Assembly (NCBI GenBank): GCA_029237695.1
Contig: CM055266.1
Span: 112,919,370 to 112,983,369, forward strand
Origin: Conchocele bisecta
Lineage: Eukaryota > Mollusca > Bivalvia > Lucinida > Thyasiridae
DNA: 64,000 bases
Direction of reading: 5' to 3'
In this document: positions 46,261 to 56,425 of the stretch, piece after piece
How positions within the stretch are numbered: position 1 is the first letter of the stretch
How the letters are laid out: every line of letters starts with the position of its first letter
The notes under the pieces: generated by a model
What the model was told of the DNA's origin: nothing
Database searches by the model: none
What the model saw: only the letters and a program-made list of their open reading frames with translations
Translations under genes and position numbers: made by a program

Positions 46261-46837
46261 CACCATATATGTAAATGTGCGGACAGAGATTTAATATTCT
46301 CCCACTAAAACGTACATATTATTAATGAAGATGACCAACAAAAACACCTTCTGTTTTCCATGGCGTTAATGTAGAACCCCTGTACATGTATTTGCAATTG
46401 ACTCGTTGTTAAGGGCATATATGTTCCGTGAATGCCCCGTTCTTTATCCCTCCAGCTCCGCGCGCCACTGCCACTCCCGACGTTCCGACATGTGGAGGGC
46501 GTGTATTGCGACTGAATGGTGCACACTAAATTTGTATATATATAATACTGTCGCAAAGAAATTAAGATACTGAGGACGTTTATTATTTACATACATATTA
46601 CGCGCGACTGGGTCTGCCAAGATATATATATATACCGCAAACCATAGTGTGTTCTTTGTTGTGATCAACTTGCTTTGCGTATAACCAGAGATATAAATAG
46701 CCGTACGGAGATTGAAAGCTGGACAAGATAACGCACTTTCTCGTGGCCACTTCCTGTCGACAAACCTGTAGCGAGACTCGGCGAGATTACGCACTCGCTG
46801 TCAGTTGCTAGGACGCATAAATAATTTTGATTAGCAA

Positions 46838-47098
46838 AACTGCGTTTCGTGAGCGACTCGCAGTTTAAATCACATCCACATTAACAGCAATACTTATTTC
46901 TTAAACAACCAATTGACTTCGTACCGACAAATAAAATCATACAATGATGCAACCCCCCAAAAAAACACGGCATACCAATTTACCAATTGACGTTGCACAC
47001 CAATAGTCGGCTGCACGACTGTAAAACTGCGTTTCGTGAGCGACTCGTAGTTTAAATCACATCCACATTAACAGCAATACTTATTTCATAAACAACCA
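46838..47098 (+). repeat. Direct repeat pair, about 75 bp, 184 bp apart
   Basis: AAACTGCGTTTCGTGAGCGA with the following AGTTTAAATCACATCCACAT and AACAGCAATACTTATTTC occurs at 46838 and 47022. Confidence 0.8.
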
Positions 47099-47149
47099 AC
47101 TGTGACAACATTTATGAACGTACGAATTTACATTCAGAACTCCAGTTAA

Positions 47150-47440
47150 CCTGCATAATTTGATAAACTCTGGTGGGCATTTACTTATTTCTTCACCAAC
47201 ATGTCAAGTCGGTAGGCCTCAAATGAGACGATTCTAAAGCACTCCCAACTTGACACTTGGTGAAACCTGCATAATTTGATAAACTCTGGTGGGCATTTAC
47301 TTATTTCTTCACCAACATGTCAAGTCGGTAGGCCTCAAATGAGACGATTCTAAAGCACTCCCAACTTGACACTTGGTGAAATTTACATTCAGAACTCCAG
47401 TTAACCTGCGTAATTTGATCAACTCTGGTGGGCATTTACT
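47150..47440 (+). repeat. Tandem repeat, about 116-bp unit, 2.3 copies
   Basis: Units start CCTGCATAATTTGATAAACT, include TCAAGTCGGTAGGCCTCAAA and end TGACACTTGGTGAAA; a third partial unit begins near 47405. Confidence 0.85.
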
Positions 47441-48210
47441 TATTTCTACCACCAACACCAATGATTCTAAATTGTTTAACCGCCCATCATCAGCCAAGGT
47501 CATTTAAGGCCGGGCTGATACGCTGTAATTTCAAGTGACTAGCTCTAATTGTACAATCTGGTGACAAGTATGTTTCGATGGTAATGTATATGTACATTTC
47601 AACATGTACATATGGTCAATACAGGCTGGATTAATTAACTCTCAATTGTGTTAATTATCTCCAGGCATATGCTGGGTTACTGAGGTAGGCTGCACAATTT
47701 CAGCATACTATCAAGTAGTCATATAGTGGACACCACAAGGAAGGCTGACACTACTGTACATTTTATACTTAGTATCTTGTTCACACAAGTATAGACTGCT
47801 GTGCTTCAATATGGCTTATATATATCTCTGGTATAACGTACATACGTCCGTGTGTAAATATTAACTGTTATATATAGCCATGCATAAATTACATGTGGAG
47901 TGTATGTTATATAATGTCTTAAAAGTGCCGTAGACATTAAGGTATTTAAATAGAGAGGATAGTTTTACAAATTTGTCATTTGAATATTTTAAATACTTAA
48001 ATTTTCAAAGAACATATCGGATATAATAAATATACATATATAAAGTATGTGTTATTTTGTTTTTAATAACATTATAGATACCAAGTTTCACAAGGAAGTT
48101 ATAGTACTTATTGACACGGAAGTGTGTTTTCAGTATATGTGTGCATGAAGAGAACATTGGTTATACATATATATGGATCAGTTAATCCATACCGACATTC
48201 CATATGATAT
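47441..48210. other. Intergenic AT-rich DNA, no gene seen
   Basis: Contains a short GGTCATTTAAGGCCGGG repeat fragment near 47495; otherwise nothing recognised. Confidence 0.4.
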
Positions 48211-48512
48211 CAGGGGCGGATCCAGCATTTGGGGAACGGGGGGAGGGTTGCGAAGGTAACTCTTGTAATCTACTCCCGTACCGTCTGTAGCTAGCTACGG
48301 ACGGTACGGGAGTACTTGCAAGAGTTACCGTTCGCAGCTAGGGGGTTGTCCTATTTTTCAGCTCTTCGAAATGCTCTTTCCTGTGTTTTACGGCATTTAA
48401 ATTCAGACTCCATCTGGTGGTAAACTGTGTGATCTATGTAAACTCCGTGGCTGAACGTGGGGGGCGGGGGGGGGGGGTTGCAACCACGGACCCCCCTCCA
48501 GATCCGCCCCTG
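48211..48512. mobile_element. MITE with CAGGGGCGGATC ends and inner palindrome
   Basis: Ends CAGGGGCGGATC and GATCCGCCCCTG. An inner palindrome at 48258-48330 is built on CTCCCGTACCGTC and GTAGCTAGCTAC. A G-rich tract lies near the right end. Fragment of the same family at 42975-43065. Confidence 0.85.
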
Positions 48513-48847
48513 GATTGTGGCTAAGATATGACACAGCATCTACCCGTGATCCTCTACATGTATGTCATAGATAGCTGCGCACAAGTAACGCTCGTTTAAT
48601 TCATAACAGTCGTTTTGTTATATCTAAGGCATAATGAACATTATGTTGTCTACATTGTTAAAACATAATATGCAGTAAGGCTAAAACAAAAGGCTGTGTT
48701 CCGGTATCTGCTCCCAAAATATGTTGGGTAGGTAGGTATGCTTTTTTTTTAATATAATGGTCCTCTGTGAGACTGTCTGTACATATGCTATCACGTTTCT
48801 GTGACAGAACGTTCTACTTCTTTGCAATGTTGTAGACATTACCAGTA
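48513..48847. other. Intergenic DNA, no gene seen
   Basis: No ORF, RNA or repeat recognised. Confidence 0.35.
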
Positions 48848-49142
48848 TCCTATTTCACCAACATTGCAAAGTATACTTTTCTAGCAAAGTTTGAGGGAGT
48901 AATCATTTATTTTTCCTGAAATGCATTATTTCATATAGAACTAACGACTGCATATATTTGATGATTACAAGTATGCAGAATTATTATACTGAATATATTA
49001 CATTATCACAGCCAAAATGGCTGTGATAATGTAATAAATTCAGTGTAATAAAAATTAATAAATTTATCCTTAAATTTAAAATTTCTCCCTCAAAGTATAC
49101 TTTGCTAGAATAGTATACTTTGCAATGTTGATTAAATCGGCT
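48848..49142. mobile_element. Foldback MITE, copy 3 of 3 (CAAAGTATACTT family)
   Basis: Same arms and core as copies at 2887-3168 and 3770-4070, here with an 11-bp TTATCACAGCC centre. Copies on both sides of the MCM3 promoter show a dispersed, mobile family. Confidence 0.85.
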
Positions 49143-49756
49143 ACTGATCTGACAAGTGCTGTAGCTGGACGAGTCCAAATGATAACAGGTTTAACACTTT
49201 ATGCTGCTTCATTGTATACCAATAGAATCCCAATAAAGGACAATATCATGAATATGAATTATTTTAGCCCACAATTATCCACTATTTAACAATTGTTCCG
49301 GGATTTCGCCATTCGCATACCTCTCACGTCCGTGAAAAACGATGTGTAAGCACTCTAAAGGTCCGGCGGTGGGAAATACATTTACTTACAAAGGTTTGTG
49401 GTAGGTTTGTTTGGCAAATTGTGTGGCAACGTATTAATAAGTATAGTTATATATGATACATTCTTGTGTTCCTTGTGTCGTTGATGGCCGATGGAGGTAT
49501 ACGCAATTCAGTAGAAAAGAAATCCCTAGCGGAACATTTCACATGTACCCGTGTTGAGAATACATTCTGAGCAGTTTTGAGTTCATTTTACTTTACAATG
49601 TGTTTCTTAAAGTGTACAAGCACTCAAATATTCTCAAACACTCAGTGGAATTGACTTGCAGTTCTAATGTTTGTTGGGGATCGTACATCGCTGAATGTGG
49701 AGTACATTATTTGCCACGTTGAAGACCACCGTTGTACTCGTACCATAGATCACAGA
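49143..49756. other. Intergenic AT-rich DNA, no gene seen
   Basis: Nothing recognised. Confidence 0.35.
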
Positions 49757-50075
49757 CATTCGCCGTGTTTCAGCTTTCATCGGTATAACTATATACATAT
49801 GAACATGGCTTCTAACTTTGGTCAGACATGACCTCGTATCGCAACAACTTCCGCGATTTTATTAACGCTAATGTGAATATTTTGGCGGAAAGTGCACATG
49901 TTCATTTGATAATTATTGCCATCTTGCTAAAATAGCAATACATATAATGCCTAGCAAATTACAATTTTAAACATGTTATTTTGTTATGATACGAGGTCGT
50001 GTCCGATCAACGTTAGAAGCCTTGTTCATATGTATAGAGTTATACCGATGAAAGCCGAACCACACCGAATGCCCG
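49757..50075. mobile_element. Foldback element, about 80-bp arms
   Basis: TTTCATCGGTATAAC, CATATGAACA and GACCTCGTATC on the left pair with GATACGAGGTC, TGTTCATATG and GTTATACCGATGAAA on the right. The interior is about 140 bp and AT-rich. It lies about 600 bp left of the virus-like block. Confidence 0.8.
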
Positions 50076-50650
50076 TGCCATACATCACTATAGTTGTATT
50101 CTTATTATTATGTTTTCCCCGACTCAATGTCAAATGGTGTTAAAATGAAAATATACACGTCGGTGTTTTTCACTCTCCCGTAGATACCGGAGAGAGAGAT
50201 AGCATGTACACTATGAGTTCGACTGCAAACACAATCGCCAACTGTGGAAATCTGACACACACACACTTGCTTGTTTACATTCCATGTTAAATGCATATAT
50301 GTCTGCCATAGACTGTCGTATTCATGGCAACCGGGGTGGCAGCGGGGAAAACGTAGATAACGACAGTAACAGGCTCCTAGTTTAACTTATGCCCAGTCTC
50401 TCTGCCGCTCTGCTACCATCTTAGCAAACACACATAAGTATGCACTGGTAGGCTATTCATATAATGTCAGAGGTGAAATTCACAAATTGATGTGGCTGCT
50501 CATTCTTTCGTTGTTACACGAGACTCCCCCCCCCCCCCCACAACCCACACCACCTAAGATCAGCAGATGGACCCATCATCAATATAACCTGGAGTTGTAA
50601 TGGTGTAATTTATTTCCCATACATACTGCATACCACCTCCCCACCGGCAC
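50076..50650. other. Left flank of the virus-like block, no gene seen
   Basis: Contains a C13-15 run at 50527-50540. I searched by eye for a repeat inverted relative to 62150-62600 and found none. Confidence 0.4.
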
Positions 50651-50759
50651 ACTACTGGACGATATTTATATAAAATGCGTTACTATGATAAATTGGTAGC
50701 CAGCTGAAAAAAATAAGTAGTATATGGGAGTCAAAATGATACCAAAATGAGCCCCCCCC

Positions 50760-51290
50760 CCCCCACCCCCCCCCCCACCCCAAGTCTAAGGTCAGGGTCT
50801 CCCCGTAGAAACAGTCGCTGGCGTGCATGGTCTTAATGAGAGTACTGGGAGCTCCGTCTAACGTGTTGTACGATGTGTTCAATTGATCCAGGTTCACCCT
50901 GAGTGTTTTCGTGAAGACGAAGTCCACCGGGTCGTCGCCGACGTTCTCGCCTGGCCCAAACAAACCCCTATTGTCGGAGTATGTTTTTGTAAAACCGAGC
51001 CGCACGGCCAACGCCGGGGTGATCGTTACCCGGTTGGTGGGTTCGACGGCAAAGGTCGCACGTCCGGCGGCTTTCGAGATGGCGAGGCTTGCGAGGCCAT
51101 CAAGCTTCGAAGTGACAAAAGCTTGGAGGGCTCTCGAACTCCAAATGCCGGGGGGGGGGGGGGCAGCTTTACGCCTACATGGCGACCGGCCTTCACGCAG
51201 CCGAACCCTTCGTTCACTTCGACATTGTGCCATCCGACTGTGAAGGTGATTAATCTGAGGCCGGCCCGGCGTTTCCCGCAGCAGTTGTCG
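50760..51290 (-). pseudogene. Provirus gene A, broken at a G/C run (unknown structural protein)
   Basis: Two minus-strand frames overlap across a C14 tract (51150-51163 region). Upstream, LRLITFTVGWHNVEVNEGF; downstream, TSKLDGLASLAISKA, VTITPALAVRLGFTKTYSDN, VDFVFTKTLRVNLDQLNTSY and MHASDCFYGETLTLDL. Both halves have protein-like composition, so the homopolymer probably hides a frameshift. Similar length and layout occur in uncharacterised proteins of invertebrate Maverick elements, but I cannot assign a domain. The 5' end is unclear because the other strand there belongs to gene B. It ends in low-complexity glycine (GWGGGWGGGG). Confidence 0.45.
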
Positions 51291-51367
51291 ATCGGCTTCT
51301 GAAGTGTGCAATCATCCCTTTGAACATTAGTGATCGTAGCAAATATGATAATATCTTTTTGATATCC

Positions 51368-52645
51368 ATGGATAACAAGGAGTTTGGCTTTAATTCTGAT
51401 GCAAAGTACCTGGTCGGCGGGATGTACGCCGCTAAGGCGGGTGCTCCCCGGCTGGTGCACCCCACTATCCAAGTTCGTGGCTCAACAGCTGGTTTTCAAA
51501 CCAACTTCCCCGACATCTTTGAACAATATAGGCTGCCCAAGATTACTACCATGGAGGCCGTGAACGGGTGGAAAGCAACACCGATGCAGTTTTGGCAGAA
51601 TCAGCTCAACTTCGCCCTATGGTGCGCAACAGCCGGATGCGGGGTTTCCTCTCAGGACCATTTAACCGCGGATCATCCCTTCTTGAGGGCCGTTTACGAC
51701 TTTCACGCGTACTACACTATTAGGCGGATTATCAAAGAACAGAAAATCTCTCTGCCGCAAGACGACGGCTGGAATCCCATTTCCAGCGCATACGACCGTA
51801 GGCCGTTCGAAAGACTGTGTAACGAATTTGGGGTCCCAAAAGACACGGACTGGCGCCAGAAAGCATTTCCTAGCAGCACTGGCCTCGGGGACGTTCTCAT
51901 TCGGGGCCACGGGATTAGGACGCAGACTGATTTTAGGCACGATCACTCCGGCGACCACATCGTCAGTCGCAACGCCGGGAATTTTGACCCCGCGACGATG
52001 ACATTCGGACCAGAAGTGTCTGGTGGTCGGCACTGCAGCGTCTCATCCTGCGATTGGCTACCTCCGAAACGAGCTCACGTCGATTACATACACCAGGCTG
52101 CTGCGGTCTATGACGCTTGGAGTACATTTATGCTAGATAATAGTCTGGGGTTCACGCAGGCCGGGGTTCCTCGCCTCAACGACGCCATTCGCACATACGT
52201 CTGGGCCATCCTCGGTGCACAGGCGCAAGCGCGCAGTGCTATACTGGTCACGGGAACGGAGTTCGATACCCAGCAACAGTTCTTGGCAAATGTCGATGAC
52301 GCCATCTCATCTCCGGTGAACCTCCCGGCGGCGATCCAGCGGTATCAAGACGTTTTACAGTATGCCGGCACCCCAGTAGTCTATGTATTTGGATAGGTCT
52401 GTATATGGCGCCGAGCAATATGATACTAGGAGACGACCGGGTTGACGGTTACAATAATCAGATCGTAATCCCCACCGTCAAACAAAAGATCTGTCACAAC
52501 GGGAACGTGAACGCGGATATCATCAAGTGCACCACACATGGAACCGATTTCATAAAACCTGCAAGCACCCACCCCAATAAAAAGTGTCACAGCAATTTCC
52601 ACCGTTGTTCCAACTGGTGCAATAGGACTTGATGCACCAGCGTAA
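51368..52645 (+). CDS. Provirus gene B, long conserved-looking ORF (unknown, virion candidate)
   Basis: The ATG at 51368 (MDNKEFGFNSDAKYL) opens 343 codons without a stop, to 52396; the frame is open upstream to a stop at 51251 with a TTG at 51320. Distinctive segments: RLPKITTMEAVNGWKATPMQ, FWQNQLNFALWCATAGCGVS, VYDFHAYYTIRRIIKE, ERLCNEFGVPKDTDWR, RLNDAIRTYVWAILGAQAQA and QFLANVDDAISSPVNLP. After the TAG the next frame continues as LYMAPSNMILGDD and VDGYNNQIV, and a third frame gives a hydrophobic TAISTVVPTGAIG end near 52645, so the C-terminus is frameshifted. It resembles an uncharacterised protein family I associate with Maverick-type elements of aquatic invertebrates. No catalytic motif is seen; a structural or membrane role is a guess. 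Confidence 0.65.
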
Positions 52646-52675
52646 AGTGTCACATCCCACGAGGCTCAAACATAA

Positions 52676-53810
52676 TTAGGTCTCGGCAAGCCATCCGGCC
52701 GTTTTTGATAATATAGATAGCAAGAAGGAGACGAGACCCTCAATCAGCCCAGCCACCTTTCCGACTAATTTAGCCAAGAGACTGGCGAGGGCTTCTAGTT
52801 GTATTTTTACCCATCCTTGGCTCCACCGGATGGCACGGGTGCTGCCGCGGGTGCTGGCGCGGGTGCAGCCGCTACATCACCGCCTCCCGTGATAGATAGA
52901 ACTAGGGTGGATATAGTCATGCCGAGTGCTGTGAGGATGCTTGCTATTGTGACGCCCTGCTCTCTGAACAGAGTGCGAAGATGCTCACTGAGTGTCGTCT
53001 CCTCGTGCAGGATCCTCGAGATTGTTTCGCGGATCCGACTGTTTTGGGTGTGGAGTGCCTCACGGTTAGTCGAGGCAGCCTCCAAGCGAGCTTCTCTTTC
53101 ATCCCGCAACGACCGCAGGCATTCGGTGATCCGCTCGATAGATTCTCTATCATCACGGGCTTCTTCCAGTTTTCTTTCTCTAGCGCGATATGTTCATCCA
53201 GAGCCGTGAGTTTGGAAAGGTTAAGGACCAGTTCGCCCCGGACTGTTTGCATAGACTTATCGAGGCCACGGAGTTCGCGAAGGTTCAACGGTGGGTCTCC
53301 ATCGTGCTGAGTATTTCGTCTTCGCTGAACGTGGTCTCAATTGTGCGAATAGCGTCGGTGGCTACACGAGGAACTTCGCTGATCTCGACCGTTTCTATCG
53401 CAGCGGCCGTCTTCGCCATCGTTTTATCGCCAGACTGTAGGGTCTCTACAGCAAGGGCCGGCATAATTATTTTACTCCTCTTCCAATCTACGAATCCTAG
53501 TTCGTCCCTTATGATTTGGAAACCGCCCAGGCTTTCGGCAATGGTGTTCAGCGCTAGGGGTTTTCCGGTCCTCATGTTGACGATTGTGACATTTGATGCT
53601 TTTAGTCGCAACCTGCCGGACCGAAGTTCGAACTTGGAGTAGTCGCGGCCGATAGACGGGAACGTACCTTACAGCTGACTCGAGTAATTGCCGACTTAGA
53701 GCAACGGTGTTGGTAGCGCCACCTATTTCCTCGCCGGCTGAAGTTCCTGGCGTCTCTATGAAGGGTCTTTCGTCGTCATCGATGTCCATGTCCATATCGT
53801 GACCAGCCAT
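52676..53810 (-). pseudogene. Provirus gene C, coiled-coil protein with membrane-active tail
   Basis: The minus-strand ATG at 53810 (MAGHDMDMDIDDDERPF) opens an acidic N-terminus, then NTVALSRQLLESAVRYVPVY. After a shift near 53640 come VTIVNMRTGKPLALNTIAES and GFQIIRDELGFVDWKRS. Another shift near 53288 leads to LRELRGLDKSMQTVRGEL and a long heptad-like region (LTALDEHIALEKENWKK, then REARLEAASTNREALHTQNS). The helix GVTIASILTALGMTISTLVL follows, an alanine/proline linker, and in a third frame LASLLAKLVGKVAGLIEGLV ending at 52676. About 378 codons in all. Coiled coil followed by two membrane-active helices suggests a virion membrane or penetration role, inferred only. It is antisense between two plus-strand genes, 30 and 64 bp away. 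Confidence 0.6.
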
Positions 53811-53874
53811 CGTTCCGATGTATTGAACAAAAAACAATACGGGTTTAATAGTAATGTGCAGTTTCATCGAAACT

Positions 53875-55020
53875 ATGTCTTCGATTCAATACGGGTGCAA
53901 ACTCAATCCATACCGCAGCATGCGGGAGCCCCTCGGGGCGACAGGTGTGAGACAGAGCGTGGTCATTACGAACAACCCCTCGACGATCGACCAGAACCAG
54001 CAGCTCTTGGCCCTCTTCCCCAACCTCAGAGCTAGCGACGTCATTGTGCCAGGAACTGTTCGCATCGCTTTCACTATTTCGCTGACGTCGACAGATGCGG
54101 GCTGGACCGTCGTTCAGAACCTGGGTCGCGCAATCGTCATATGAGGTGATGTCGATCGACGACAGCGACATCTACAATTGTCACCAAGAACTGTGGAAGA
54201 CAGTGCAAGAGCGCGAAAACGCGGTATATCAGGGTATTGACACCAGCTGAAATAAGAACGTAACCAGACTTAGAATCGGGGATGGTGACAAGGGGTACAT
54301 AACGTCGCGACCGACAACGCGATCGCGACCGCTTACGGCAACCGCTTCTACATCCCGCTCGACTTTGAGTTGCTGGAGAGCCAAATGCCATACTATCAGA
54401 GTGCTTTGGCGGATCGCCTCGAATACGAACTAACGTTAAACGACTACGGCCGAGTTATCATAGCCACTGACATGGCATTGACGTATTCGATAGACAATGT
54501 TTCGCTGGAGTACGACATGGTCAAGATACCCGAACTCGCGCGATTAATCAGATCCCAGTACGCCGGGCGCATTGCCATATTTTACGACCGAGTTCTTCGC
54601 CATCGCAAGATGACGAAAGACAAAAGCGACATATGAAGCTCGATGAAAGGTATACTGATGCTGTTCGAGGAGGCCCGATTCGCGCTCAGGGCTAAAAAAA
54701 GCGAAAAATTATATAACCACAAAATCACAAAGGTCGAGGTGACGATCGAGGGAATCCCCAATCAGCTCTACAGCCAGGGCCTTCACGCACACCAGTAGTG
54801 AGACGAAGTCAAAAAGCAGTTTTCCGCCGGCTCTAAGCACGCCCCGGAGGTTGCCGAGGTGGCCAAAGACCTGCAGCTCTCGGACGTCTCTCTCGCGGTG
54901 TTCCTGACTTCCAAGTACGCGCTATGGCTAGACATGCGAACCAGCGACGACGACCAACTGCACGGTAGTGGGCGTCGAGTGGAGAATGCCTCCGAGGGTG
55001 TGACGATCCAGATAGCCTAA
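53875..55020 (+). pseudogene. Provirus capsid-like protein (major capsid candidate)
   Basis: The ATG at 53875 (MSSIQYGCKLNPYRSM) leads into SVVITNNPSTIDQNQQLLAL and ASDVIVPGTVRIAFTISLTS. The frame breaks at about 54143, resumes with SIDDSDIYNCHQELWKTVQE, meets a TGA near 54249 and a shift near 54300, and continues as TAYGNRFYIPLDFELLESQM, LADRLEYELTLNDYGRVIIA and YAGRIAIFYDRVLRHRKM to 54636. A further shift gives KVEVTIEGIPNQLYSQGL, a TAG-TGA pair near 54796, and a tail ending at 55020. Alternating beta-rich segments and position before the ATPase fit a jelly-roll capsid protein. At about 381 codons it is shorter than many Polinton major capsids, so it could instead be another virion protein. 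Multiple lesions make it dead. Confidence 0.6.
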
Positions 55021-55090
55021 GAGGCAGACGGAGCTGGGGCATTGCACGTTTACCTATATATAATAATAAATGCGCAACTCAACATCGAAG

Positions 55091-55719
55091 ATGGCCGATA
55101 CGTTTCAGCTTTATACTAAAAATAAAAAACCTATTGATTTTACAAAGGATGCCCACTCTGCCATAATATGTGGGTAGACCGGATGCGGAAAAACGGTTTT
55201 CATCCTGGACTTGCTCGAGGGCTCCTACCGAGATGCCTTTCAACACCTCGTGATCCTGTGTCCCACTGTGCGGCACTTATCAGCGGCGCCCGTGGATCTG
55301 GGCTGACCCTGAGGTCTACGTCGTTGACACCGGTGACAGGCTTCACGATTGGCTGCGGGTCTTCTACCAAATCTTTCAGACCCTATACGTGATTGACGAC
55401 TGCTCGGCCAAGGCGGCGATGACCAAAAAGAAGGACATGCTCTGCGAACATTTTCGGGCCGGCATGCGGGACAAAGCGTATGCACCTCAACTCAGAAGTA
55501 CAACGCCGTACTCAAGGATCTGCGCGAGCAAACGAAATGGGTCGCCCTCTTTCACTGCAAGGACGGGACGCATTCGATGACTGTATTCGAGAGAACGACG
55601 TTATCCCAACTCGCGAGGAGCGACTAGAGGTTTGACAGATGCTTTCAGAAACTAAGCACGCCAAGCTTCTGTTAAAGACTGATCAACCAACTGCTTACAA
55701 AGTGTTAAGCGCAGCTTAG
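55091..55719 (+). pseudogene. FtsK/HerA-type genome-packaging ATPase
   Basis: Pumps DNA into the capsid in related viruses. The ATG at 55091 starts MADTFQLYTKNKKPIDFTKD. The Walker A loop is GxTGCGKT, but the x codon is TAG (55175-55177). Walker B is TLYVIDDC, after the FYQIFQ helix. A TGA falls near 55302, and the frame shifts there and again near 55485. The sensor-like KWVALFHCKDG follows, then CIRENDVIPTREERLE in another frame and a C-terminal KHAKLLLKTDQPTAYKVL ending at 55719. About 209 codons, normal for the family. It sits 70 bp after the capsid-like gene, a usual neighbour. The stop in the P-loop alone abolishes function. Confidence 0.85.
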
Positions 55720-55739
55720 ATTGTGCTTACCGATCGTTA

Positions 55740-55855
55740 GTAACTGCTGAACATTTGTTATCAAATTCTGAACAAATGCTTAACACTTGTTAACAAATGG
55801 TTAACAAATGCTGAACAATTGTTAACAATGCTTAACAATGTGGTAATCAATTTGT
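55740..55855 (+). repeat. Short TTAACAAATG-type tandem words
   Basis: Irregular repeats of TTAACAAATG and CTGAACAATTG fill the gap after the ATPase gene. AT-rich, unlike the adjacent genes. Confidence 0.7.
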
Positions 55856-55916
55856 TGCTGCTCTGCGAGCATAACGGTGATCATAATTATCGGGTGGTGC
55901 GCTTGGCAATATGTTA

Positions 55917-56378
55917 GACTTATGAGGCTGGAACTGTAGGAACGACTGCCGACACGGCTGAAACTGTAGGAACGAATGTCAGCAAGACTGCCGACACAGC
56001 TGTCGGCACGTCAGAAACCGCGACTTCGCAAAGGCGCAAACGGCTCGCTGCACTGGTTGCAGGGGGCAGGCCGATCAGTATTTGGGGCGACGTCTCACAG
56101 TCGACCAGGTTGATAAGATGTCAGACGCAAAGATTGAGAAATGGTATGCCCGATACGAATCGAGGCTTGGCGCGGTGATGACGAAAACTCTAGGGGCGGC
56201 CGCCATTCAGCTCTACGCAGCAGCGGCGAGTACGTTTTTGCCTAAGAATCAATCGGGATTGGTCGACGACCTCGAGACTGACCCCTTTGTCGGACACGCG
56301 CTAAGAACAGCTTGCTGCGTAATTTACCACAAGTTTGGCATGTTCTTAGCACCGCTGCATTGCGTTGACCACAGCTAA
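55917..56378 (+). pseudogene. Provirus gene D, small alanine-rich protein
   Basis: A threonine/valine-rich N-terminal repeat (TVGTTADTAETVGT, then SKTADTAVGTSETA) and RRKRLAALVAGGRPISIW are read up to a single-base shift near 56082. Then GRRLTVDQVDKMSDAKIEKW, RLGAVMTKTLGAAAIQLYAA and LVDDLETDPFVGHALRTACC follow, to a stop at 56378. Compact size and position match uncharacterised small genes of Maverick elements. It may end in a membrane-associated helix. No enzyme motif; no start codon is preserved in frame. Confidence 0.5.
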
Positions 56379-56425
56379 GCACTGTCAATTTGGACACATA
56401 TGCCCACGAACTATAAGCTCAGAAA

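Noticed and set aside
46305..46794. Overlapping minus-strand frames of 83 and 116 codons
   Set aside because: No motif, low complexity in parts, no homologous pattern seen.
50883..51302. 139-codon plus frame MIQVHPECFRED
   Set aside because: Opposite strand of provirus gene A, whose minus-strand reading is more protein-like; no motif on this strand.
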